Source: Oligoflexia bacterium
GTDB lineage: Bacteria > Bdellovibrionota > Bdellovibrionia > Bdellovibrionales > Bdellovibrionaceae
Direction: 5' to 3'
Assembly: GCA_016861345.1 (NCBI GenBank)
Contig: BOLD01000012.1
Coordinates: forward strand, 1-64,000
DNA length: 64,000 nucleotides
A model generated the notes under the pieces. It did not search any database. It was given only the letters and a program-made list of their open reading frames with translations, and had not been told where the DNA came from. The translations under genes and the position numbers were made by a program. Shown here in pieces: positions 1 to 9,318 of the stretch (positions are counted from its first letter, which is position 1; the number at the start of each line of letters is the position of its first letter).

Positions 1-172
1 TTAAGCCTCCTGAATTGTTGTTGTTTTCTGATTTTCGTTAACTCAAATTCAACAACATGGAGCTTCTGGATGCAATCCTTTCAACTACTTACAATCCAAC
101 CACTGCCATTCTCAACCTGAGACTACAGATCCCGCCAAATGTCTTCTTTGGGAGGAGCAACAAACTGTCGAT
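1..172 (+). pseudogene. Out-of-frame 5' part of the fibre-like gene
   Basis: This stretch encodes what looks like the N-terminal module of the protein at 173-2440, but split over reading frames. The frame beginning at 57 gives ELLDA followed by NPTTAILNLRLQ up to about 128. The frame of the main gene then gives DPAKCLLWEEQQTVDM from 128 onward, which runs straight into its first listed Met. Together these resemble the continuous module that normally opens this family (Q-G-R-LLDA ... NLRLQ ... DPAKxCxLYEEQ). A single missing base near 126-131 would reconcile the two. A TAA at 39-41 interrupts the first frame further upstream. It could be a real frameshift, a decayed gene or an assembly error. 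Confidence 0.45.
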
Positions 173-2440
173 ATGGAAAACTCGGATGGAGTATTCACAA
201 TTGAGATTGGTAAAGCAACAAATCGAACTTCCGGACTGACATTGCTTGAATACGCATTTCGAAACACAGGGACTTATTCAAGTTTAACTTGCGTCAGTGG
301 AACGAGTTATACTCCTGCTGCAAATGATGACCGACAAATGCAGGTGAGCTTTAATGATGGGTCAGGAACTCAGCAACTTTCTGCAATGACGATCAAATCC
401 GTTCCCTACTCTATGTACGCAGATAAAGCTGGTGAAGCAAATAAAGTATCAGGTGTTGAAGTCTCAACTGCAACACCTGCAAATGGTCAAGCCTTGGTCT
501 ATAACTCAGCCACCCAAAAGTGGGAGCCTCAAGATATAGTGAGCGGCACCAATGTGCCCAGTTCAGTAACAGCTCCCGCAGTTGGACAAGATGGCCAGTC
601 GCTCAGATGGAACAACACCACTGCTCAGTGGGAGTGGTTTACTCCAGGAGTGGCGGGGGCAGGGATTGCTACGCTCAATGGTCAAAGCGGCTCAGCTCAT
701 AACTTTGCAGTGAGCTCAACAGGAACAGATTTTACGATTTCATCAGCAAGTAATATTCACACATTTAATTTTCCAAACGCCAGTGCAACAGCGAGAGGTT
801 TGTTGAGCTCGACGGATTGGTCCACATTTAACAACAAACAAGCCCAAGGCAATTACATCACCGCTTTAACGGGAGATATCGCAGCTTCAGGTCCCGGTTC
901 TGCAGCTGCAACAATTGCAAATGATGCTGTGAACTCTGCAAAAATTCTGGATGGCTCAGTCGGAGTTGGTGATCTGAGCTTTGCGGGTGCAATGGCAATC
1001 AATAGTGGACTTGTTGTTCGAAATGGAACTCAGTTCTTTAATAAATCCTGCGCCGGTAACGAAGCCCTTATTTGGACTGTGGCCAATGGTTGGATTTGCT
1101 CGGCAGTAGTGCTGACAGAGAGTGACCCAGGAGTTTCGGCCTGGGCGAAAAATGCCAGCCTTCAGGCTGCAGATGTTCCAAATCTTGATGCAGCTAAAAT
1201 CACAACAGGAACTTTGGGAACTGCACGCTTAGGCTCCGGCACAGCTGATTCAACAAAATATCTTCGGGGCGATGGCTCTTGGCAGACACTGCCCTCTGGG
1301 GCAGATAACCTTGGAAATCACACGGCCTCTTCTAATCTTGTCATGGGAGCAAATTGGATTTCTGGAGATGGCGGCAATGAAGGAATTCGAGTCGACAATA
1401 GTGGGAATGTTGGAATGGGGGTCGCCAGTCCTTTGGGGAACCTTCATGTTTATGGCGGCACAGGTGCTTCTATGATCATTGATCGACCACCAGGTCAGTA
1501 TGGCACTCTTCATTATCGATCATCCGGTGTTGTTAGATGGTCGGTCGCAACAGATACCTCTGCAGAATCAGGCTCTAATGCTGGAACGAATTTTTCAATT
1601 AATCGCTACGATGATGCTGGCAATTTTTTGGGAAGCCCTCTCTGGATCACTCGCTCCAATGGCAACGTTGGCATTGGAACCTCGAGCCCAGGTGGCAATC
1701 TCGAAGTCTCAACTTCTTTGAATACAAACCTACGATTGCGAACAACAACAAATGCCGTAAATCAAATCACATCACTATCTGCCTACACAGGTACAGGCAC
1801 TTCACCTTCTGATTTTATGGGTTCCATTGGTTACACGATTACACAAACAAGTCCTTTGCAGACATCTGTCACATTTAGAAATAACTACGGTGATAACTCA
1901 AATCCTTACATGACAGCATTAGCAAACGGTAATGTTGGAATAGGAACATCAAGTCCGTCTCAAAAATTGTCTGTCGTCGATACAGCACTCAGTAGGGTAC
2001 TCGTGCAATCTACTGGTACAGATAGCTATGCAAGTATCGCTCTGAAAAACGATAGTCGCGAGTGGGTCATTCAAAACCAGGGACCCGATGCTGATAAGCT
2101 TTATTTCTATGATCAAACTGCAGGTCAGAATAGAATGGCAATTGACTCTTCAGGCAATGTTGGCATTGGAACAAATGCTCCCACTGAACGGCTTGATCTT
2201 GGCGGCGGCAATATTAAGATGGGATACGAAATCGTCACCACGAATGTCACTCCTGGTTCAGCCGTCGGATGGTATGATGCCACCTGTCCCGCCGGAAAGT
2301 ATGTGACTGGCGGTGCCTGTACATCAAGCGGCGGTATAGCTCCAACGAATACTGACCTTACCAACACAAGTTATCGTTGCTATAAATCAGACATGAGCAC
2401 GAACTGGCAGATCAAAGCCATTTGCATGAACGTGAGATAA
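173..2440 (+). CDS. Tail-fibre-like repeat surface protein, 5' end disrupted or incomplete
   Basis: This is a 755-residue acidic, Gly/Ser/Thr/Asn-rich protein. Four copies of a GNVGIGTSSP-type motif lie near residues 410, 497, 585 and 660, each followed by a short strand such as LHVYGG or LEVSTS. Motifs of this kind occur in phage tail-fibre shafts and in the numerous exported fibre-like or cell-wall-anchor proteins of Bdellovibrio. The Cys-containing C-terminus (from about residue 700, with CPAGKYVTGGACTSSGG) looks like a compact tip. The listed ATG is probably not the natural start, because the frame is open back to position 32 and upstream codons encode conserved family residues (DPAKCLLWEEQQ). 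No signal peptide is visible in this frame. A role in surface display or prey contact is inference. Confidence 0.75.
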   Translation: MENSDGVFTIEIGKATNRTSGLTLLEYAFRNTGTYSSLTCVSGTSYTPAANDDRQMQVSFNDGSGTQQLSAMTIKSVPYSMYADKAGEANKVSGVEVSTATPANGQALVYNSATQKWEPQDIVSGTNVPSSVTAPAVGQDGQSLRWNNTTAQWEWFTPGVAGAGIATLNGQSGSAHNFAVSSTGTDFTISSASNIHTFNFPNASATARGLLSSTDWSTFNNKQAQGNYITALTGDIAASGPGSAAATIANDAVNSAKILDGSVGVGDLSFAGAMAINSGLVVRNGTQFFNKSCAGNEALIWTVANGWICSAVVLTESDPGVSAWAKNASLQAADVPNLDAAKITTGTLGTARLGSGTADSTKYLRGDGSWQTLPSGADNLGNHTASSNLVMGANWISGDGGNEGIRVDNSGNVGMGVASPLGNLHVYGGTGASMIIDRPPGQYGTLHYRSSGVVRWSVATDTSAESGSNAGTNFSINRYDDAGNFLGSPLWITRSNGNVGIGTSSPGGNLEVSTSLNTNLRLRTTTNAVNQITSLSAYTGTGTSPSDFMGSIGYTITQTSPLQTSVTFRNNYGDNSNPYMTALANGNVGIGTSSPSQKLSVVDTALSRVLVQSTGTDSYASIALKNDSREWVIQNQGPDADKLYFYDQTAGQNRMAIDSSGNVGIGTNAPTERLDLGGGNIKMGYEIVTTNVTPGSAVGWYDATCPAGKYVTGGACTSSGGIAPTNTDLTNTSYRCYKSDMSTNWQIKAICMNVR

Positions 2441-2540
2441 TTTTCTCTCACTCGACCTTCGTCAGAGTGAAAATTGTCCCAAAAATTTTTTTAAAAACTG
2501 TCGATCACTCTTTCACTTACAAAGTATCGACATTTTTTTA
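2441..2540 (+). terminator. Two candidate terminator hairpins after the fibre gene
   Basis: The first imperfect hairpin pairs an aatttt...cactc arm (from about 2442) with gagtgaaaatt at about 2465-2475, and is followed by an A/T-rich run. The second pairs tgtcgat (2499-2505) with atcgaca (2526-2532) across a 20-base loop and is followed directly by seven T residues. Both were found by eye and no folding energy was computed. Confidence 0.4.
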
Positions 2541-2610
2541 ACCTTTTCTCTCATTTAATACGAGACAAAGATCCCTAACCTGAGCACGTAAATTGCGATG
2601 TCTTCTCTTT

Positions 2611-3423
2611 ATGAATACATCAAGCAAAAAAAATCTGCATCTTAGTCGTTATTTCGTTCTGATGGTTACAACAAGTCTCATGTTGCTCACATCTTGTACG
2701 AAAAAAAATCAATTTCAAACAATTGAGCAGCCCAGCCTGGCCGCTCCTCCTGCGGAACCTCCTTTTTCTGATGAAACATCTCAGAATGAAACAACGCCTG
2801 ACCCAGTTGATGAAGCGCCTATAACGAGCGTTCCAGTAACTCCTGTCTATAAGATGGAAGCGCTTTCGTGGGAGTCTCCAAAGCGCCCTGATGCTGTGAA
2901 TTGGTCGACTCACGCCTTTCAAGTTGTTGATAAAGAAGTTTTCGATAAGCTCGACAAAGCATCGGATGCCGATTTCTTCTGTCCTAAATATAAGTGGCTT
3001 GAGCGCAATCAAAGAGTCAATTTCTGGGGTCAGCTTTTCTCGGCCGTATCGTACTATGAAAGTGGATATGATCCGACGTCGCGGATGCAAGAGACCACTA
3101 TGGGCTCTGACCCTATAACGGGAAAGCCTGTCTATAGCGAGGGATTATTGCAACTTTCTTATCAAGATATACAGTGGGCACCGTATTGTGAGTTCGACTG
3201 GTCAAAGGATAAAAATCTTTCTCCAACCGATCCCAAGAAAACAATTTTAAGTCCCTATAAAAACTTAAGCTGTGGAATTAAGATCATGGCAAGACAGATT
3301 GCTTCAAAAGGAAGCATCATTCTTCGTTCTGGTGTGTACTGGGCCGTATTAAAAGATGGCGGCCGCTACGAGAAGATTGATGAGATCGCAGCCATCACAA
3401 AACGTCTGTCTTTCTGCAACTAA
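2611..3423 (+). CDS. Lysozyme-fold (SLT transglycosylase-like) lipoprotein
   Basis: This 270-residue exported lipoprotein has a signal segment ending in the lipobox LLTSC, followed by a Pro/Glu/Thr-rich linker to about residue 90. The C-terminal half carries [14 protein letters not shown] and later [12 protein letters not shown], matching the catalytic Glu and the Gly-Leu-x-Gln block of lytic transglycosylases (SLT/lysozyme superfamily). The expected activity is cleavage of peptidoglycan glycan strands in the periplasm. The longer reading starts at a TTG at 2593 with no clear ribosome site, so the ATG at 2611 is preferred. The spacing between the two motifs is longer than usual. It converges with cysE, and the two coding regions overlap by 4 nt. 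Confidence 0.72.
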   Translation: MNTSSKKNLHLSRYFVLMVTTSLMLLTSCTKKNQFQTIEQPSLAAPPAEPPFSDETSQNETTPDPVDEAPITSVPVTPVYKMEALSWESPKRPDAVNWSTHAFQVVDKEVFDKLDKASDADFFCPKYKWLERNQRVNFWGQLFSAVSYYESGYDPTSRMQETTMGSDPITGKPVYSEGLLQLSYQDIQWAPYCEFDWSKDKNLSPTDPKKTILSPYKNLSCGIKIMARQIASKGSIILRSGVYWAVLKDGGRYEKIDEIAAITKRLSFCN

Positions 3424-3929
3424 TCTAAAAATTTAGCAGGATGACCAACAACACGAGAATGGGGCGGCAAATCTGTTAGAACAAAAGAGTTCGCCCCTAT
3501 TTTTGAATTTTCACCGATGGTGACCGGGCCAAGAATCTTCGCTCCGGCTCCAACTAGCACTTTGTTTTTCAGAGTGGGATGTCGCTTAACGGGGTCAAAC
3601 TTGACCCCTCCCAATGTGACTCCGTGAAAAATAATACAGTCATCGCCGATCTCAGCGGTTTCTCCAATAACAACACCCATCCCATGGTCGATCACAAGAC
3701 GAGCACCAATCTTTGCTCCTGGATGAATCTCTATACCCGTAAGAAATCGACTGAGTTCAGATACAAATCGAGCAAGAAAAAATAAATTGAGCTGATAAAG
3801 AAAATGCGCCAAACGGTGAAACATGATGGCCTTTGGCCCCGGATAAAGAAGAGCAATTTCAAGGACTGATTTGGCTGCGGGATCGTAGCTTTTATATGTC
3901 TTCAGAAAATCAACCAATCCCTTTATCAT
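3420..3929 (-). CDS. cysE: Serine O-acetyltransferase, short form
   Basis: At 169 residues this belongs to the short, EpsC-like form of serine acetyltransferase, which makes O-acetylserine from serine and acetyl-CoA for cysteine synthesis in the cytoplasm. It shows the left-handed beta-helix hexapeptide pattern ([20 protein letters not shown], then [10 protein letters not shown]) and the typical catalytic block around HGVTLGG and KRHPTLKN. The C-terminus ends in [10 protein letters not shown], whereas longer CysE proteins usually have a regulatory tail. The start ATG overlaps the stop of the upstream lipoprotein gene as ATGA, so it is probably translated by coupling. It is the last gene of a long minus-strand unit. 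Confidence 0.9.
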   Translation of the reverse strand: MIKGLVDFLKTYKSYDPAAKSVLEIALLYPGPKAIMFHRLAHFLYQLNLFFLARFVSELSRFLTGIEIHPGAKIGARLVIDHGMGVVIGETAEIGDDCIIFHGVTLGGVKFDPVKRHPTLKNKVLVGAGAKILGPVTIGENSKIGANSFVLTDLPPHSRVVGHPAKFLD

Positions 3930-4657
3930 AATCCCTCTTCTGTAGGCTTTCCGATTTGGGTCAGGAAATCACAAAAATATTCAGGCTTTTCAGAATCAGT
4001 GAACGTCACTTGTGTAATAAATGCTTGTTTAGCTTTTTTGTGAGCAAAAATAAAATTTCCACCCAACACAGTGATGTGACGATCTCGGGTCGTGTTGACT
4101 GTAAGCCCATCCTTACCGTTCTCTTGAAGTAGATATTTTTTTACATCATAGAATGAATTGCAACCAGCGCCATAAACTTGCCCGTCTAATTTACGGCGGC
4201 GCGCCTGAGAGATGTATAAAACGCTTAATAGATCTGGCTCCTCAAATCCAGCATAATCAAACTTCACGAAAAAAGATCCTGCCTTTCCCGTGACCCATCG
4301 TGAGAGATTGATTTCGCCCCCCCCTCTTGGGAACTCAAATTCAATCTGAGGTTCAACAAGAACTCCTGGGTTTTTTTCTTTTAACATGACCCTGATCGGA
4401 CTAAAGACAAAAGTGGCACCTTGAGTTACTGCATTTTCAAAATTTAAACCAGAAACCACATCCCATATCTGCTCGGGAATACGAATGTCCTTTCCTTGCT
4501 CACTTGCCCGAACTACTTTGATTTTTTCGGAGCCGTGCTCTGTCCCGTGTTCAGACTCGTGTCTACCCATCATTGACTTGATCTTTTCGCACCCCACTTG
4601 AGAAATCGCCAAGCCCATCAATAATCCCAATGACAGAAGAAAAGAACTAGTGCGCAT
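3926..4657 (-). CDS. Exported lipoprotein of unknown function
   Basis: This 243-residue protein has a signal peptide ending in the lipobox SQVGC at about residues 19-23, followed by a short His/Glu-rich segment ([15 protein letters not shown]). The remaining region is probably a beta-rich periplasmic domain, including [20 protein letters not shown] and a segment with SKARRRK-like basic residues. I do not recognise a family. It overlaps the upstream TPR gene by 11 nt and cysE by 4 nt, so it is embedded in the operon. The His-rich stretch could bind metal, but that is speculative. Confidence 0.75.
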   Translation of the reverse strand: MRTSSFLLSLGLLMGLAISQVGCEKIKSMMGRHESEHGTEHGSEKIKVVRASEQGKDIRIPEQIWDVVSGLNFENAVTQGATFVFSPIRVMLKEKNPGVLVEPQIEFEFPRGGGEINLSRWVTGKAGSFFVKFDYAGFEEPDLLSVLYISQARRRKLDGQVYGAGCNSFYDVKKYLLQENGKDGLTVNTTRDRHITVLGGNFIFAHKKAKQAFITQVTFTDSEKPEYFCDFLTQIGKPTEEGL

Positions 4658-6401
4658 TTAATTCCTCTCTCATTTCAATCAAGGGCCGATAGTTACCGGA
4701 AATACCAAGGCCCTTTTCAATCTCTTGCTTCGCCATTTCCTTTTGGCTTTTTTCCTTGTAAACTTTTGCCATCAGCATGTAAATCTCGACGCTATCTATC
4801 TTTTTATTAACCAGCTCATTTAAAGAAGCCTGACTGCAAGCAAGATTTTTCTCTTCAAAACACTGACCTGCCCGAAGCAACTGATTGAATTTAAATAATT
4901 CTTGAGTCTCAAGTTGCAGAACAGCTTTAGCCTCTGACACTCGCGAAGATTGAAGAAGTAAAAATGCATGCAACCCGTTTAATATACCCTCGGAAGAATG
5001 TTGTTTGCGTGCAAAATCAATCTGCTTGAGAGCTCCTGCCATGTCGCCCTTTTTATAAAAACAGAAGGCAAGTAAGCCCTTTGCTACCGCAAGGTCTTTG
5101 TAAGAATCCGCTAAACGCTCGCAATATGGAAATAGTCTTTCCCAGGCTATGATTTGGTAAGAGACGTCCAATTCTGGAACGTAATCTTTTGATATATCAG
5201 GATTGATATTCAGTATCTCTTTCATCGCAGCAAGAGCCTCTGCAGAACGCCCTAAACGATGTGCATATGTGGCCCTGATAAGTGAAATTTCAGCCCGAAA
5301 CTCTTGACGGACCTGCCACCAGCGCATCAGCTCGTTTTGGATCATCGCGCTTTGATCTGCACTGACGGCCTCTGCCGCAAGGTGAATCGCATTCAGCGCC
5401 TTGACGATACTTGCAAAGGGATGACTTAATCCACTTCTCTGCGCCTCAATAATCAGCTGCAGAGATTCTTCAAATTGATTTAAAAAATAAAAATTAAGAC
5501 CTCTGTTTAATAAGACTTTTTTATGAAATGGGTCCTGAGCAAGAATAGACTTAAACTCTTGCTCAGCAGCAAGATATTCCCCCTGACTCATGAGCATGAG
5601 AGCTCGCCAATTTCCTATTTCATTTTTGTTCGCTTCAAAAATCCTTTTATCCTTCTCAACTTCATCGAGCATTCGTTGAACCTGGATGGCTTGCTTACCC
5701 ATTGCTAATTCTAAGGGAATCATTTGTAAATAAACACTTGCACCCAGCCTCTTCATCTCTTGAGCTCGATGGAAATTAATCAGAGCTTTATCGTAATAAC
5801 CCATAGATCGGTGCATCTGACCAAGCTTAATCATTTCCTCAGCACTCATTGTCTTGGGCCCCTGATTTTTAATGACCAGGACGCCGAGCAAGATCAGTAT
5901 CACTGCCGCTCCTGCGGCAGCCCACTTCAGGTATGATTGTTTTATCTCAATAGATTTTTGTTTTAAGGGCAGAGCCTGTCCCTTTGACAAGGGTTTAGGA
6001 ACCTTAGACGCCTCTGGATTTGAAACTCTTCGCTCAAGGGCTTTAATTTCAACTGAGCTTTGCGTTTTAGATTCCTCAATGATCGGAGTTGGGGTTAAAT
6101 CCTCTCTTTGAAGAACTTCATGAGTAATTGATCTTGTCAGATCTGGATTCAAACTTGCGTGAGTTATACCTGTAATCTGTCCTCGGTCGGAATCCTGATC
6201 GCGGATAACCTTAACGATCTCCGATAGCTGAGGATGCTCACGGACAAACCCCCATCGGGTCGTTGGACTACGAACTTCGTCTAATATAGAAATTCGGCGA
6301 TCCTGAATTCCCTGAATGACTTCAATCAGCGAAAACGGCCCCAGGACAACTCCTGCGGTTTTTATCAGCCAAACTTGTTCATAGTCCGAGTACGCTGCCA
6401 A
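4647..6401 (-). CDS. Membrane protein with N-terminal GYF_2-like domain and TPR repeats
   Basis: This is a 584-residue protein. Residues about 10-55 (VWLIKTAGVVLGPFSLIEV ... ILDEVRSP) match the GYF_2 pattern of an adaptor domain. A Pro/Lys-rich linker follows, then one transmembrane helix near residues 158-177 (LKWAAAGAAVILILLGVLVI). The long helical C-terminal part shows tetratricopeptide signatures such as GYYDKALINFHRAQEM and GEYLAAEQEFKSILAQDPFHKK, so it should be periplasmic or outward of the membrane. It starts at TTG, chosen because GAGGAG lies 6 nt upstream. The gene follows purH by 13 nt and overlaps the next lipoprotein gene. A scaffold or gliding-type envelope role is possible but unproven. 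Confidence 0.8.
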   Translation of the reverse strand: MAAYSDYEQVWLIKTAGVVLGPFSLIEVIQGIQDRRISILDEVRSPTTRWGFVREHPQLSEIVKVIRDQDSDRGQITGITHASLNPDLTRSITHEVLQREDLTPTPIIEESKTQSSVEIKALERRVSNPEASKVPKPLSKGQALPLKQKSIEIKQSYLKWAAAGAAVILILLGVLVIKNQGPKTMSAEEMIKLGQMHRSMGYYDKALINFHRAQEMKRLGASVYLQMIPLELAMGKQAIQVQRMLDEVEKDKRIFEANKNEIGNWRALMLMSQGEYLAAEQEFKSILAQDPFHKKVLLNRGLNFYFLNQFEESLQLIIEAQRSGLSHPFASIVKALNAIHLAAEAVSADQSAMIQNELMRWWQVRQEFRAEISLIRATYAHRLGRSAEALAAMKEILNINPDISKDYVPELDVSYQIIAWERLFPYCERLADSYKDLAVAKGLLAFCFYKKGDMAGALKQIDFARKQHSSEGILNGLHAFLLLQSSRVSEAKAVLQLETQELFKFNQLLRAGQCFEEKNLACSQASLNELVNKKIDSVEIYMLMAKVYKEKSQKEMAKQEIEKGLGISGNYRPLIEMREELNAH

Positions 6402-6414
6402 AAATTACTCCTCA

Positions 6415-7926
6415 CTAATGGCGAAAATGTCTCATCCCTGTAATAACCATATTGATTCCAAGTTCACGAGCTCGTGCGAATACCTGCTCATCACTGACAG
6501 AGCCCCCAGGTTGTAAAATCCATTTTATTCCGGCTTGATGGGCCTTTTCGATAGAATCCGGAAATGGGAAAAATGCATCACTTGCCAATACTGCATCTTC
6601 AACAATTGCATGATGAGCTTTCATGCGATCCACAGCATGTTGAACGGCATCGACGCGATTGACCTGCCCCATACCCAATCCCACAGTTTGTTCATTTTGT
6701 ATAATGGCGATGGCATTGCTTTTTAAGGCGGAGCACACTTTTTCTGCGAAAACCAAATTCTTTATTACTTTTTCATCTGGTTTTTCACCCAAAAATTTCC
6801 ACTCGGCTGTCTCTGATCCGTATTGATCAGCATGTTGAATCAACCACCCACCCGTGACTGTTTTGACTTCAAAAGACTTTTGGGCTTTGTTCATTTGTGC
6901 CCACTTTAAAATACGTAAATTCTTTTTCTGTGAAAAAATCTCTAGTGCTTTTGGCTCATAATCAGGTGCAATCACACACTCTAAGAAAATTTTCGACATC
7001 ACTTCCGCTGAAGCGGCATCTACTTTTCCATTAATCGCCAATATTCCACCAAAAACACTAACCGGATCTGCACCAATCGATTTCTGAACGGCCCCAAGCA
7101 CTGTTTTATCTTGCGCCACACCGCAGGGGTTATTGTGTTTGACCGCCACACAGGCAAAATCGCTGAGTTCTCGAACTAAGCAAGAGGCCGCATCAAGATC
7201 TAAAATATTATTGTATGAAAGAGGCTTTCCTTGAAGGATTTCTGCTGTCTCAAGCCCCATTTTCTGTCCTGGAAGCCGATACCAAGATGCTCCTTGATGA
7301 GGATTTTCGCCATAACGTAAATCAAAAACTTTTTCACCACCGAGGGATAGTTTTTGTCCCCAACCCGCACCCAGCTCTTGAGCAATTAAAGAGTCGTAAC
7401 TTGAGACATGAGCAAAAACCTTTGCCGCCAACCGAAGACGGTCCTTTAATTCAAGGCTCTCTCTCTCGCTGATCCATTTGTAATCCGCAGGATCGCAAAC
7501 AACAGTCACTTGTTGGTGATTCTTTGCTGCCCCTCTTAAAAGCGAGGGTCCACCAATATCAATATTCTCAATAAGCTCTTCATAAGAAGAGTTTTTGAGC
7601 ACAGCCTGCTCGAAGGGATAAAGGTTACAAACGAGTAGATCAATGGGCTCAAGGCTTTGTTTTTTAAGCAACTCAAAATCTTCTGGATGATCAGGGCGAG
7701 AAAGCAAGCACATGTGAATATTGGGATGAAGCGTCTTTACTCGACCGCCCATGACTTCGGGAAATCCAGTTTGCTCAGAGACATCGACAACTTGAAATCC
7801 GTTCTCTTTTAAGTGCTGGGCGGTTCCCCCAGTTGAAAGAATTCTCATCCCCTTTTGGGCATAGAGACGCAAAAAATCAACCAAACCTGTCTTATCAGAG
7901 ACACTGACCAATGCATTTTTAAACAT
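6415..7926 (-). CDS. purH: Bifunctional AICAR formyltransferase / IMP cyclohydrolase
   Basis: This 503-residue enzyme carries out the last two steps of de novo IMP synthesis: formylation of AICAR with 10-formyl-THF, then ring closure. The N-terminal MGS-like cyclohydrolase domain includes STGGTAQHLKENG and GRVKTLHPNIH. The C-terminal transformylase domain has KHNNPCGVAQDK and ends in GMRHFRH. A TTG 21 nt further upstream would add seven residues, but the ATG at 7926 has GGA at normal distance and matches the usual family start (MFKNALVSVSDK). It lies 21 nt downstream of mlaD, so a purine gene is embedded in an envelope-lipid transport operon. Confidence 0.95.
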   Translation of the reverse strand: MFKNALVSVSDKTGLVDFLRLYAQKGMRILSTGGTAQHLKENGFQVVDVSEQTGFPEVMGGRVKTLHPNIHMCLLSRPDHPEDFELLKKQSLEPIDLLVCNLYPFEQAVLKNSSYEELIENIDIGGPSLLRGAAKNHQQVTVVCDPADYKWISERESLELKDRLRLAAKVFAHVSSYDSLIAQELGAGWGQKLSLGGEKVFDLRYGENPHQGASWYRLPGQKMGLETAEILQGKPLSYNNILDLDAASCLVRELSDFACVAVKHNNPCGVAQDKTVLGAVQKSIGADPVSVFGGILAINGKVDAASAEVMSKIFLECVIAPDYEPKALEIFSQKKNLRILKWAQMNKAQKSFEVKTVTGGWLIQHADQYGSETAEWKFLGEKPDEKVIKNLVFAEKVCSALKSNAIAIIQNEQTVGLGMGQVNRVDAVQHAVDRMKAHHAIVEDAVLASDAFFPFPDSIEKAHQAGIKWILQPGGSVSDEQVFARARELGINMVITGMRHFRH

Positions 7927-7947
7927 GGTGATTCCAATCAAAAACAA

Positions 7948-9318
7948 TTAAAGTGGCATTTTGGTCATGAGCATTTTGAGATCATCATTGGTCAACAAGA
8001 GTCCAGCACCCAAGTACCCTGCGCGCTTTGAGCTCTTATCCAAAATGTCGCTCATACCACCCATGACATAAACACCTTTATACAAGTTAAATTGAAGTTG
8101 AGATCTGAGATTAAGTTTTGAAAACTCATAGGCCTCGATACTGAATTTCAATTTATCTCGGTAAAGCATATAATCAAATCCCACTCCACCCGAGTTCTCA
8201 ATCAAACCACCGCGAATTGTAAAGTCATAAAAGTTTTTCGCAAAAAGGGCGGTGAATTTTACTTTGTTCTTATACGTCTTAGTTTCTGTAATATCGCCAG
8301 TTGCTGTTCCGGTCGTCACGGTCTGGGTCGTCTCGATAGCACCGATAGGATCATCAATGATTCCTAAATAGTAGTAACGATCAAGGCCTGGTTGGATACG
8401 AAGGCCCACTGCTGATTTAGCTCCAATATTGCCTAAATACACCGAATTAAAGTCGATACCCGTCTGAGTTTTTCCGGCAGTATCCAGGAACCCATTAACG
8501 CCATCAATTGCCGTATTTAACTCTTCAACAGTTTGCTCGTCATTAATCAGTTTACCAATTGTGCCTTCTCCGCGATTAATTTTTCCACTAATCTCGTCAA
8601 TATTTTTCATCGTCGAGTCGATACGAGCCAGTGTGCGTTTCCAGGTTTTTTTGAAACCTTCTTCGGTATCATTATTCAGAGCTTCATCTAAAGTTTTTGT
8701 AATACCATGAACTTCATCAACAATTTGATTGAGCTTATCTTTATTTGCTGAAGTCAAATCAGACACGTCCTGAGTAAGCCGCTCAATATTCGAAACAATT
8801 CGGCCAAGGATATGCTTACGAGTTCCATCTTCTGCAACAGCTTCTTTCAAGGCCTGAGAAACATCTTTTAAGTTCGCAGCGATGTCACCAACTTGATTAA
8901 TCACGTTGTCCAGATTTCCCTTATCCTGAACATTAAGAATCTGTCCCTTTCGCGGCAGTGGAGGATCTGTCGGAGAACCGGGATAAATTTCAACGTGCTT
9001 ATCACCCAGAATTCCCTGAGACTTCATCTTCACCACAGCGGAGACATAAAGTTTCACATCCGGTCGAAGAGTCATATCAACACGGGCCATTCCATCTTGA
9101 AGAGTAATATTCTTGATCACTCCGACAGGAATGCCGGCCATTTTCACACCCGAGTTTTTAACTAAGCCGTTCGCATCAGAAACCACAAACCAAGCTTCGT
9201 TTGAACGGCCCAAATACGACGGATCTTCGCTCACTTGTAAAGACATAAAGGCAATCAAAGAGGCGACGCCCAAAACAAGAAGTCCAACTTTAAATTCCGC
9301 AGCCCGAAGCAAATTCAT
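7948..9318 (-). CDS. mlaD: MCE/MlaD-family lipid transport protein with barrel-like C-terminus
   Basis: This 456-residue substrate-binding component belongs to an Mla-type phospholipid transporter. An N-terminal membrane helix (FKVGLLVLGVASLIAFMSL) is followed by one MCE domain at about residues 38-118, including VKMAGIPVGVI and GILGDKHVEIYPGSP. Residues about 125-270 are helical and coiled-coil-like (NIERLTQDVSDLTSANKD). The last 170 residues alternate polar and hydrophobic positions in strand-like segments and end in GAGLLLTNDDLKML, reminiscent of a beta-barrel extension in some delta-proteobacterial relatives. E. coli MlaD is much shorter. It overlaps mlaF by 4 nt (ATGA). Confidence 0.88.
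   Translation of the reverse strand: MNLLRAAEFKVGLLVLGVASLIAFMSLQVSEDPSYLGRSNEAWFVVSDANGLVKNSGVKMAGIPVGVIKNITLQDGMARVDMTLRPDVKLYVSAVVKMKSQGILGDKHVEIYPGSPTDPPLPRKGQILNVQDKGNLDNVINQVGDIAANLKDVSQALKEAVAEDGTRKHILGRIVSNIERLTQDVSDLTSANKDKLNQIVDEVHGITKTLDEALNNDTEEGFKKTWKRTLARIDSTMKNIDEISGKINRGEGTIGKLINDEQTVEELNTAIDGVNGFLDTAGKTQTGIDFNSVYLGNIGAKSAVGLRIQPGLDRYYYLGIIDDPIGAIETTQTVTTGTATGDITETKTYKNKVKFTALFAKNFYDFTIRGGLIENSGGVGFDYMLYRDKLKFSIEAYEFSKLNLRSQLQFNLYKGVYVMGGMSDILDKSSKRAGYLGAGLLLTNDDLKMLMTKMPL

Noticed and set aside
57-239. Separate 60-residue gene
   Set aside because: Its sequence matches part of the fibre protein's N-terminal module, so it is better read as an out-of-frame piece of that gene than as an independent protein.
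1401-2186. CRISPR-like regular repeats in the fibre gene
   Set aside because: The repeated DNA is short, degenerate and in frame, encoding GNVGIGTSSP motifs, with irregular spacing and no cas genes.
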